Shown: positions 35,809 through 45,052 of the stretch, piece by piece
Layout: every line of letters begins with the position of its first letter
How positions within the stretch are numbered: position 1 is the first letter of the stretch
NCBI RefSeq assembly: GCF_030272615.1
Contig: NC_081412.1
Location: 138,078,747-138,142,746 of the forward strand
Length of the DNA: 64,000 nucleotides
Direction of reading: 5' to 3'
Source: Cryptomeria japonica
Lineage: Eukaryota; Streptophyta; Pinopsida; Cupressales; Cupressaceae
The notes under the pieces: generated by a model
Told to the model about the DNA's origin: nothing
Seen by the model: only the letters and a program-made list of their open reading frames with translations
Databases searched by the model: none
Program-made: the position numbers and the translations under genes

Positions 35809-36378
35809 TATTGGACATTGGTACTACTAAGATATGTTGTTTGTCATTGCTATCAACATATTCCTATATTTTGGTGTTGCAAAGAATTGGTTTCTATGAT
35901 GTGGAAGTCTTCTTGATTATATCACTTGATCTGGTGATTGCATTTGAGGTTTCTGGTTTTTCTATTCAGTGGTTAGTAGAGTTTGGTTTTTGATCCGGTG
36001 AGCTCTGACATGATGACATCTTATCCTTTTTGGGATAATGTTTTAGATGTTTTGGTGTATCTTCATGTCAACTGGTTCATGATTTTATACTCGGGAAGCT
36101 ATCTTTCTTTTCCAAGTTGTTGTTGTTGAGTGTTCTTGAATGTTAGTGTGTTGATAGAGGAAGATTTGCATAAGTGGTGTTGGTGTAGCTATTATGTATG
36201 GTTCTAATATGCTTTTTGGTGTTTCCTAATCATGTCCTATTTGTCTTGGTGATCTGCATTGATTATTGTGTGATGTTTTGGTGGTTTTCATAATCCGGTG
36301 ATTTTCTTCGTGTTATGTGGTATTTTGGTGGTGTAATGTGTTGCGGTTGGTCTTGGCATGATTTCTAGAGGTGATGAG
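35809..36378 (+). repeat. Copia-3 3' LTR, left part
   Basis: Starts TATTGGACATTG (first G of TG mutated) and matches 29724 onward. Interrupted at 36378 by NA2; the last five bases ATGAG are the NA2 target duplication. Continues at 43412. Confidence 0.88.
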
Positions 36379-37179
36379 TGTTGGCATATGCACACTCAAA
36401 TGAGACATTGTAGGTGATTGAAGGTTTTGTCATTGATGGCAACCTTACAATCTAATGACACTAGCAAGATAGTTCACTGACAAGATTAGACTCTACATTG
36501 GCACTCACATCACCGACACCGGTAGTGAAAGGAAGCATACCGACACAAAGGCCGACAAGATTTTTGTTGTAATATATTTTGTTTATTATTTGTAAAATCA
36601 TTATTAGCCGACTTGGCAAGTTGTAAAATGACTCTTATATAAGAGAGATCATTATAGAACATTTGTATGTAAGATAGAGGAATATTTTTAGGTGAAATAA
36701 GGCAGACCTATTATGCGAATTATAGGATAAGGGTTTATGTAAGAAAGCATAGCAGAAACCGGTACTGGATCTGGCATTATAGATGCTATTTTGAAGCAGT
36801 ACAAGATACTAGATTTGTATAATCCATTTTTGTAAGTTAGTGAGACTTCCTATTTTGTATTTGAGCAGTGAGCTCTAGGCAGTTGGCCTTCCTGCATGTG
36901 CAGGCCCCTCTTGTAGTAGTAATATTCTCTTATTGGCTAGTAAGTGAATATTGTGGGTCACAAATCCCACTGAGGTTTTTCCCACACTAGATTTCCTTGT
37001 TAAATCCTTGTGTTATGGTGTGTTTTTCATGTGGTTGTTTTTATCTCTGTTTATTGCATTACTTTTTGCTTACTGATACATAGTATTAATATGCTCTACA
37101 TGTTTTAAGTTAAGAAAATCTATTAACCGGTTAGATATTGATTCACCCCCCCTTCTCAGTATCTATGGAAATCCTAACA
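36379..37179 (+). repeat. NA2 5' LTR
   Basis: 801 bp. It contains TTGTCATTGATGGCAACC near the start, a TATA box at 36636, GTGAGCTCTAGGCAGTTGG in the middle and GATTCACCCCCCCTTCTCAG near the end. The last two are also recognisable in the Copia-3 LTR. Confidence 0.92.
36636..36643 (+). promoter_or_regulatory. TATA box of the NA2 5' LTR
   Basis: TATATAAG in ACTCTTATATAAGAGAGATC, an imperfect palindrome. The corresponding stretch, about 120-135 bp, is deleted from both downstream LTR copies. Confidence 0.65.
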
Positions 37180-37193
37180 ATTGGTATCAGAGC
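37180..37193 (+). promoter_or_regulatory. NA2 primer-binding site
   Basis: ATTGGTATCAGAGC, perfect complement type for initiator Met tRNA, directly after the LTR end. Confidence 0.92.
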
Positions 37194-37233
37194 TTGGTAC
37201 TCTAACTTGAGGAAGATCTTGACACTGGTAGAG

Positions 37234-38253
37234 ATGGAAAACTTGATGAAGAAACTTGAAGGAGCTCTCTCATACTATGATGTAGAAAAACTGAGAAATA
37301 TCAAACTTGAAGATGATCTAAAGGCTGCTCAGGATATCATTCAAGCACTTCAAGAAAATCTTACTATTTCAAGAAACAAGAGAAGAGAACTTTGTGAAAA
37401 GATGCAAAATGAGAATGATGAAAAAGAAACTCTTAATGATATGATAAACAAGCTGAAACAAGAGAACATGACAATTAAGAATGAGATGCAGGATATGACT
37501 ATGAGATTTTGTAAAGAAATTGAAGATAGAAAGAAGAATGAAGAAGATTTGACCAGAAGACTAAGTGATGTTGCAAATGAAAACACAAGACTTAGCTATG
37601 AAAATGATTTGTTGAAGACAAATCTGATGCACACTCAGAATGACTCAAATGAACTGATGAGGCAAAAAGAAGTCTTAGAAAGAGAACTAGATACTGCAAA
37701 TCAACATAAAGAGAAATTCAAGAAAAGTTCAGAGGAACTTGGTAACTTGTTGAAGAATCAAAAACCTAAAGGTGACACTTCTGGAATTGGCTTTGAAGTT
37801 GGTGAAAGCTCCGGTACTGCAAACACACAAGATCATAGCAAATCGGTAAGACAACCTACTGTTTATAAATTTAATGGAAAATGCTTTAACTGTAACAAGT
37901 ATGGTCATAGAGAAAATGAATGTAGATCTAGAAATTATCAGGATATCGACACCCCCACCAGTCAATGTTCAAAATGCAACAAAATTGGTCATAACTCTAA
38001 AAATTGCAGAATGAATGTGAGATGTTATGTTTGTGGAAGATTTGGACACTTATCTAATCAATGTAGGACACATACCGACATAGGCTATGAGAAAGCTATT
38101 CAGAAGAATAATGTGACTTGTTATGCATGTAACAAAATTGGGCATATTGCTAAATTTTGTAGAAGCAAGTCCTCATCGACAGACAATAAAGGTCCTAGTT
38201 TGAAAGGTAAAGAAAAAGTTGAAGAGGTTAAGCAAGAATTTTCAAAACAATGA
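37234..38253 (+). CDS. NA2 ORF1: Gag-like coiled-coil protein with four CCHC zinc knuckles
   Basis: 339 codons, uninterrupted. I choose the Met at 37234 (MENLMKKLEG), 40 bp after the primer-binding site; the frame is open upstream but only through LTR sequence. Residues about 1-185 are Lys/Glu/Leu/Asn-rich and heptad-like, a long coiled coil for self-assembly. A linker follows, then CCHC knuckles at residues 217 (CFNCNKYGHRENEC), 245 (CSKCNKIGHNSKNC), 264 (CYVCGRFGHLSNQC) and 296 (CYACNKIGHIAKFC), all with complete ligands. A Lys/Glu-rich tail ends it. It likely binds RNA in a nucleocapsid-like way. Typical copia Gag has a different N-terminal fold and one knuckle, so this is not a simple copia Gag. 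It is open while neighbouring ORF2 has stops. Confidence 0.75.
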   Translation: MENLMKKLEGALSYYDVEKLRNIKLEDDLKAAQDIIQALQENLTISRNKRRELCEKMQNENDEKETLNDMINKLKQENMTIKNEMQDMTMRFCKEIEDRKKNEEDLTRRLSDVANENTRLSYENDLLKTNLMHTQNDSNELMRQKEVLERELDTANQHKEKFKKSSEELGNLLKNQKPKGDTSGIGFEVGESSGTANTQDHSKSVRQPTVYKFNGKCFNCNKYGHRENECRSRNYQDIDTPTSQCSKCNKIGHNSKNCRMNVRCYVCGRFGHLSNQCRTHTDIGYEKAIQKNNVTCYACNKIGHIAKFCRSKSSSTDNKGPSLKGKEKVEEVKQEFSKQ

Positions 38254-38672
38254 TCAGGAAATCAGAAATGAATGTGGATAGGAATACTCCTCCACCAGTA
38301 GAACAAAGCAACATTCCACCGGCAGAACATAGTAGCACTCCACCGGCAGGAGTCTCTTCATCAAATTGAAGAAATTTTCTTGAGGGTTTGGCAATCAATG
38401 AGACATATGCTATTATTCCCTTGGTTGATGGTAAAAAGTTGAATTTACTTCTATACCGGCAGATATGTTAAGTGGCTACTTAATGAGCAAGCATTAAATG
38501 TGGTAGTTGGAAAAATTGACATTATAAATTAATGTTTTTGGCTCCATTTCACTTCACCGAGCATTCAAACATTCAAAGAGCGTGAAATCTCTAGAGCTAA
38601 GGCATTTCGAGCAAAGAGGTGAAGCACTTCAGCAATCAATCCTTCCTAAGGCAGAAAAAGGTATTTATAATC
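38254..38672 (+). promoter_or_regulatory. Spacer between NA2 ORF1 and ORF2, possible internal promoter
   Basis: A repeated CCACCGGCAG(A/G) word is present at about 38290-38350. TATAAATT at 38523-38530 lies 143-150 bp before the ORF2 Met and is followed by purine-rich leader-like sequence ending AAAAAGGTATTTATAATC. The same TATAAATT octamer occurs 146-153 bp before the Met of the related fossil at 54774. This is suggestive of an internal promoter but not proof. Confidence 0.35.
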
Positions 38673-41600
38673 ATGGCATCCTCCTCTGCACCTGAATTCA
38701 TAGCAAACCCTACTGTAGTAGAGGTAATCAAATGCCCTAGGCCCATATTTTAGCTAGTTCCCAAGATAGCTAAAAAGGATGACAATGTAGGTGCTTTTTC
38801 CCAAGTTCCTAAAGGAGTTGTTTATGCAGAAGACCCTAGAATCTATAGCTATTGCCATATAGAAGAATTGGGAGATGAAGAAATCAAGGACATATACAAA
38901 TCTATTATCTATGATGATTCCAGTAAAGTAAAACCTGAACACCAAATTATTGAAACCCTAGGATTCACAGAAATCCTCAGCATTCCAGATTTCCCCAAGG
39001 AAGTTATTAGGGTAGTATTGAGCAGAGTACATGGTGCATTCTTTTGGTTAGACTCAATCCATAAAATTACCAAGGAAGTAGTGAAAGTTGTAATAGGGTT
39101 ATCCTCCACCGGTAGCAGACCAGACAAAACAAAGAACGTCTCAAATGATCTAGTAATGAACTTAACTGGTGCAACATTTGACAAAAGGTCTCTAAGGGTT
39201 ATTGATGTGACCGATATAAATGTTAGATTTGTTAGCATGATCTTAGGATACAAAGAAACACATGCAAATAGACTTAACTCAGTTTCCAGTTTATGCATAA
39301 CAAGTGCACATGATAAGGTAAAAGAAAATGTGAAAATTGATGTATGTGAATGGCTAAAGGATGAATTGATTGAAAATTTAGGGAAGATCAAGAAGGATAA
39401 GAAAGGAACATTCAGATTTGGTAATTTACTTGTATGCTTAATGCTACATATAACCAAACAAGTGCCCAGTATAGGTAACAAGAACCTTGGATTCAACATA
39501 CTGGTAGGAAAACAATTATCAAACTTCTTCAACAACATGGGTGAAAACAAGGAAAATAATATCAATGAGTATTTTCAAGCACTAAAGGCCAAAATGAACA
39601 AAAGAATCAAACTATCATAGGAAATTGTTAACAAATACAAGGATGATATATGGTTTGTGATTAAAAAGGATGAGATTTGGATGGAAGCAGTTATCCCAAG
39701 AACAATTTGGGTTACCGGGATGGGCTATGAGACTGATGACCACATCATTGAAATGTATGCTAAAGCATTTCTGGAAGCACCAAATGAACCTAAGGAAGAA
39801 GTATTTGGTAGTACTGAGACCATTGAAAGCCAAATTCAATCTAAGAAGAGAGTAAAGAAAGTGGAAGCAACTATGAGAAGAGGTTCAAAGTAGGCTAAGG
39901 CTATAAAAGAAGATGTACTAAAACAAACTGGTATCACTGAAGATGAGTTACAGGCACAACAACCAGAAACTCACCTATCACCGGTAGCAACTTCTTCAGA
40001 GAGTGACAAGCCAGCTGAATTTAAAAAAGTTATAAGGAAAAGACAACCTTCACTAGTATCCACACCCTCACCTAGAATAACTAGACAAAAACAACAGGCA
40101 GTGAGGTCTCCAGTAAAGAAGACAACCCCAAAGAAAAAGCTAACACCAAAGAAGAAAAGGACTAAACAAAACATTGCTCTGATTGACAAACTATTGGATG
40201 AAACCACAGAAGAAGGAAAACTCAAGAACATAGAATATTTGTATGATACACTATCAGCAGATGACAAAGAGCAAGTTGAAAATAGTGTTATTTTACACTT
40301 GGATATCTATAAGAAGTTTTTGATGGAAGTTGTAGATGAACTACCAGATGAATTATTCAAGAGACTAGAAGCAAGAAGACAATCTATTGTAGAAGTTGAC
40401 AAGAAGATCAAAATTGAAAAATTACTTGTTGTCTACCCAGTTAACTCTCCAAAAGAAATAGATGATCTGATTGCAAAGGCCAACCGGTTAGTATCCTCTA
40501 CTGCACACCAGCATATTGCACTAATGGCAGGAAGAGTAAAAGAGGTAATAGAAGAAACAAAAAATGGATGGGATATATTCCTTGTGGAGAAGGAAAAGCG
40601 GGAAGATTACAGGAACCCCAAGCCTATCAAATTCTATCAAAAGGACAAAGATAAGGGTAAAGGAAAGGTTGGTGGACCTCCTAGTATCAAAATGAAAGAT
40701 AACTTATCCTCACCACCTCTAATTACTCCACCAGTAACAATAAGAGAAAACCAACAGGCAGATGAAAGTATGGATGTATCACAAGAGGATACTAATCTTA
40801 ATCCTAAAGTACTATACACAGTGGATGTTGATACTCAAAAGGTCAACATTATGATAGACAAGGATACAATTGGTAAAACTGACATGGCTAGTGAGCCACC
40901 GATAGCTGACAACACTGTTAACATTGAAGGTAAACCGACAGATGATAGCACAGGGAAAAAGATAGAGACACAGACAGAGAAACAAGCTGAGCAACGTGCT
41001 CCAGAACAACAATAGGAGAAAACCAAAAACCCTTGCTTAAGGAAATGGAAACACAGACTGACCTACCAGAGGTCACTACAAGCATGGTTACTTCCTCCAC
41101 CAATGAAATTCAGAATGTTGGTTCCTCCTCAGCGGGCTACAAATCAACCAATGTAACTGAAGTTCTTTTAGATTCTTTGAAGAAAATAACTGATTGCAGT
41201 TCACAAGCTTATAAAGCTATAGATGACACAATCCCAATTTTAAGGATGATAGCTCCAAAATGCAACATATATAATAAGGGTTCTTTGAGTCAACTTGACA
41301 CTTTGTCGGAGTACATTACTGACAACACATTGATAGTTGAACAAATAAAGGAACATGCATTCAAAGACAGGTTGGAAATTGAAAAATAGAAATTCTTTGA
41401 AGACCAAATAAAGAAGTGTACTAGGGAGTTTGACACACTTCTACTAGAACTATGTAACATATTAAAGGAATTTAAAACTCTGAACAAAGATACTTGCAAG
41501 ACAAACTTTTTGACAGTGGACATAGATAAGAAAATGAGCAAGATACAAGAAGAAATAAATAAACTTGCAGACAATTTTGTTAATTCACCTAATACATTAT

Positions 41601-41917
41601 TAGTTTTTGAGAAAAAGATAACAGGTTTTGAGGAAGAGTCACTGAAGCTAGAGAGAGAAAAGGAGAGAATAATAAACAAGGCTAAAAATCTGAGACTAAG
41701 ACTAAGTCCAAGATTGGACTATCTATCATCCTTGAGAAAGGAAATATCTGAGGCATTAGTACAAGGACAGAAAACACCGACAGAGAATATGTAGCAACTC
41801 ACTGGTACAATTCAAAGAACAGAGGTAGCAATAAAAGACAATAAGAAGTTTATGGAAAGCATACATTTGGTTTTGGTGGATCTCTTTCAAATTGTAAACA
41901 TCCAACTACAAGGTTGA
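38673..41917 (+). pseudogene. NA2 ORF2, protein of unknown function, about 1,080 codons, decayed
   Basis: Starts MASSSAPEFIANP. The same phase runs to 41015 with stops at 38751, 39618, 39891 and 41013, then a phase change, and continues to TGA 41915 with stops at 41387 and 41792. Conserved blocks shared with NA1 ORF2: VVLSRVHGAFFWLDSIHKIT, IGLSSTGSRP, FVSMILGYKE, IDVCEWLKDELIENLGKIKK, TFRFGNLLVCLM and EIVNKYKDDIWFVIKKDE. A Pro/Lys-rich basic segment (KKTTPKKKLTPKKKR at about 40115), an acidic disordered middle and a C-terminal coiled coil (EKKITGFEEESLKLEREKER near 41612) follow. No catalytic signature. The basic segment would suit nucleic-acid or nuclear interaction. Function unknown. Confidence 0.7.
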
Positions 41918-42928
41918 GACAGAAAACTACAACTCTATTGACACCTTGACAACCTCTGTCATTGATGCCAAAGGGGGAGTAGTAGTATGAGAAAATAATC
42001 AGCAAAATGCTTATCTGCTCAGGGGGAGTTCACATATTTTTGGTACACATTTTTGGATTACAAGTTTTGGAATTTTCTCATGAGTGTTACCATCAATGCC
42101 AAAGGGGGAGATTGTTGGCATATGCACACTCCAATGAGACATTGTAGGTGATTGAAGGTTTTGTCATTGATGGCAACCTTACAATCCTATGACACCGGCA
42201 AGATCAGACTCTACACCAGCACCGGCAGTGAAAGGAAGCATACCGACACAAAGGCCGATTATTTTTAAGTAAGATAGAGGAATATTTTTAGGTGGAATAA
42301 TAAACAAGGCTAAAAATCTGAGACTAAGACTAAGTCCAAGATTGGACTATCTATCATCCTTGAGAAAGGAAATATCTGAGGCATTAGTACAAGGACAGAA
42401 AACACCGACAGAGAATATGTAGCAACTCACTGGTACAATTCAAAGAACAGAGGTAGCAATAAAAGACAATAAGAAGTTTATGGAAAGCATACATTTGGTT
42501 TTGGTGGATCTCTTTCAAATTGTAAACATCCAACTACAAGGTTGAGACAGAAAACTACAACTCTATTGACACCTTGACAACCTCTGTCATTGATGCCAAA
42601 GGGGGAGTAGTAGTATGAGAAAATAATCAGCAAAATGCTTATCTGCTCAGGGGGAGTTCACATATTTTTGGTACACATTTTTGGATTACAAGTTTTGGAA
42701 TTTTCTCATGAGTGTTACCATCAATGCCAAAGGGGGAGATTGTTGGCATATGCACACTCCAATGAGACATTGTAGGTGATTGAAGGTTTTGTCATTGATG
42801 GCAACCTTACAATCCTATGACACCGGCAAGATCAGACTCTACACCAGCACCGGCAGTGAAAGGAAGCATACCGACACAAAGGCCGATTATTTTTAAGTAA
42901 GATAGAGGAATATTTTTAGGTGAAATAA
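41673..42928 (+). repeat. 628-bp tandem duplication in NA2 spanning ORF2 end, polypurine tract and LTR start
   Basis: Two copies, 41673-42300 and 42301-42928. Each holds the end of ORF2, three G5-containing tracts and the first 188 bp of the LTR, giving LTR starts at 42113 and 42741, exactly 628 bp apart. The copies are nearly identical, much closer than the LTR pair, so the duplication is later than the insertion. Confidence 0.9.
42113..42300 (+). repeat. NA2 partial extra LTR start
   Basis: 188 bp starting TGTTGGCATATGC, ending at the tandem duplication junction. Preceded by its own CCAAAGGGGGAGAT tract. Confidence 0.9.
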
Positions 42929-43406
42929 GGTAGACCTATTATGCAAATTTTAGGTTAAGGGTTTATGTAAGAAGCAGAGCAGAAACTGGTACTGGATCTG
43001 GCATTATAGATACTATTTTGAAGCAGTACAAGAAACTGGATTTGTATAATCCATTTTTGTAAGTCAGTGAGACTTCCTATTTTGTATTTAAGTAGTGAGC
43101 TCTAGGCAGTTGGCTTTCCTGCATGTGCAGGCCCCTCTTGTAGCAGTAATATTCTCTTATTGGCCAATAAGTGAATATTGTGGGTCACAAATCCCACCAA
43201 GGTTTTTCCCACACCGGGTTTCCTCATTAAATCCTTGTGTTATGGTGTTTTTTTCATGTGGTTGTTTTTATCTCTATTTATTGCATTACTTTCTTCTTAC
43301 CGGTACACAGTATTAATATGCTCTACATGTTTTAAGTTAAGAAAATCTATTAACCGGTTAGATACTGATTCACCGCCCCCTCTCAGTATCTATGGGAATC
43401 CTAACA
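42741..43406 (+). repeat. NA2 3' LTR, internally deleted
   Basis: 666 bp against 801 bp in the 5' LTR. The missing part, after GGCCGA, includes the TATA box region. It ends CCTAACA and is followed by the target duplication ATGAG. Confidence 0.9.
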
Positions 43407-43411
43407 ATGAG

Positions 43412-44052
43412 AGTTTGGAGATTTGATTTAGATCCATGTTATGCTATCCATGTTATTATATTGGTCCGGTGGTTTATTTATGTATCATGTGATGTAACTT
43501 TGTAATTAGGTGTTATGGGTCTGGCTGAACTTGTAGTCAAGGTTGATGAATTGTATAAATGGGTGTAATATTCATGTAATTTAGTGTCTAGGAGTTGAGT
43601 CTGCATTATCAGAGAGTGGTGTATGTGTGATCAAGATAAATTGTCTTTTTGTGTGGTGTGTAGAGCAGAGATTGGTATAGAGCAAACATTTGTGCTTAAT
43701 CGAAATTGTCATCAGGCATTAGTAGATGCTAATATTGCAGTTCATTCTTTTCAGATTGTAGTCTGAATCTTATTGTAAGGTAGTGAACCTTCCCTGAGAT
43801 TTGGATGCTTTGGGGTCATTGTAATTTGAGTAGTAAGCTCTAGGCAGTGTGCCTAAATGCATGTGCATTCCCCATTGTAATATTTACACATACTATTGTA
43901 GGGTATTATCTCATTGTGGGTAGGTTCACACCGTGGTTTTTTCCTTAATTGGGTTTTGCATGTCAAAATAATTGGTGTTATGAGTGTTGTTGTTATTACT
44001 GTTATCTTTCCTTTTTCTGTAGTTGGTCTGGTCCGAGATTGTGCTTAATTGT
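43412..44052 (+). repeat. Copia-3 3' LTR, right part, truncated
   Basis: Resumes exactly after the NA2 target duplication with AGTTTGGAGATTTGATTTAG, matching 30293 onward. Similarity ends after GTGCTTAATTG near 44052, where about 80 bp of the LTR end, including the C-tract, are missing. Confidence 0.85.
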
Positions 44053-45052
44053 ACCATTATCATTAGATGATGATTATGTTAAACCTAGTCAAATTTTTAT
44101 GGTTTTAAGTATTCCTTTATTTCTCCAAGCCTTTATTCCCTAAAAACCTAAACCCTTATTTTCTTTTTGGATCTTGTGTTTTAATTTTTGGTTGACCATC
44201 TATCCCTGACCATATGACACATTAGTTATGTCATAAGGCTTTAATTTCTTTTTTGTCACCAGCCCCTTGGCCTAGAATTTTTTTTCTTTCGAGGTTGAAA
44301 TTGCTTTTCTAAGTGCTAAGTGTTAAGCCTTATTATTTTGTGGCCCATGGCTCCTTAACAAATTGTTTTCCTTAGGTGACATAAGTCTTCATCTACTCTT
44401 TTAAAGAATTTAAGTTGTGGGTCATTTGTAGGAGTTGTCCTTTATTCCCATGATCCAACGATGTCAAAGAAAAATATTATGTGGCTCATGATTGGATGAT
44501 CTGTTCAATTGAATGGTCTATTCAATATTTTTTGGTTAGGGAAGTTGTTTTTGTATTTTGGTGATCCAACGATGTGGAAGACACATCCATCATGGTGAAT
44601 GACTCAACATATTGATGGCCTTTTGATGAAGCTTGGTTTAATTCTAAGGTCTTGTGTTAGATCCAGTGACCCAATGATGACTTTGGAAATAATTCAAGAC
44701 ATGTGGGCGATACAAGCTATTGTTGAAACTTTAGTCTTCATAGGAACCTTTCTTTCGATCCCATGATCCAACAATATGAATGAAAAGTCTTTTGACATGG
44801 CTTATCACTATAGCTTCTTCCTTTAGGGAAGCCCTTACCAATCTCCAACAACCTAGTGATAAAATAACAAAGGTAGATGATGTGGATGATGGTCTTGTTC
44901 CCTCTGGATATAACAATAGATCTAGAGTGGTTGCTAGAGTCTATTTTGGGATCTAGAGACCCAACAATAATGTTTGAAGGCTTGCGTGGTTTTGTCTTTG
45001 CTAGAGCTTGTGTTTGTGGTCAAACCCCTTCAAGGATGATGAAAAGAGCTTG
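44053..45052. repeat. Degenerate repeat of roughly 100-bp period with a TGATCCAACGATG core
   Basis: No gene seen. The core recurs as TGATCCAACG at 44451, TGATCCAACGATG at 44562, TGACCCAATGATG at 44667, TGATCCAACAATATG at 44764 and AGACCCAACAATAATG at about 44957, with a weaker version at 44845. Each is preceded by a similar T-rich phrase (GTTGTCCTTTATTCC, GTTGTTTTTGTATTTTG). Spacings are about 111, 105, 97, 81 and 111 bp. It may be an old tandem array, part of an unrecognised LTR, or derived from a repetitive gene. The last 300 bp are duplicated at 53723-54020. Confidence 0.5.

Larger units (their letters stand above)
36379..43406 (+). mobile_element. NA2: non-autonomous LTR retrotransposon with intact Gag-like ORF1 and unknown ORF2
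   Basis: LTRs at 36379-37179 and 42741-43406, ends TGTTGGCATATG and AATCCTAACA. Target duplication ATGAG at 36374-36378 and 43407-43411, exactly inside the Copia-3 right LTR. The primer-binding site ATTGGTATCAGAGC follows the 5' LTR, and CCAAAGGGGGAGAT precedes the 3' LTR. The interior has ORF1 (37234-38253, open) and ORF2 (38673-41917, decayed). No protease, RT or integrase is present. A 628-bp tandem duplication near the 3' end adds a third, partial LTR. Structurally it resembles terminal-repeat elements with only a Gag domain, plus an extra large ORF. Confidence 0.88.
29724..44052 (+). mobile_element. Copia-3: decayed Ty1/copia element, right LTR split by NA2 and truncated
   Basis: Left LTR 29724-30996; right LTR 35809-36378 continuing at 43412-44052 after the NA2 insertion and missing about 80 bp at its end. 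The interior carries a degraded primer-binding site (ATTAGTATTAGAGC) and gag-pol in copia order. The PPT CCAAAGGGGGATA directly precedes the right LTR. Because the right end is lost, no target duplication can be checked. A related LTR fragment lies at 59685-60192. Confidence 0.88.

Noticed and set aside
43095-43426. Open frames of 73 and 82 codons
   Set aside because: They overlap the NA2 3' LTR and its C-tract and have no recognisable protein.
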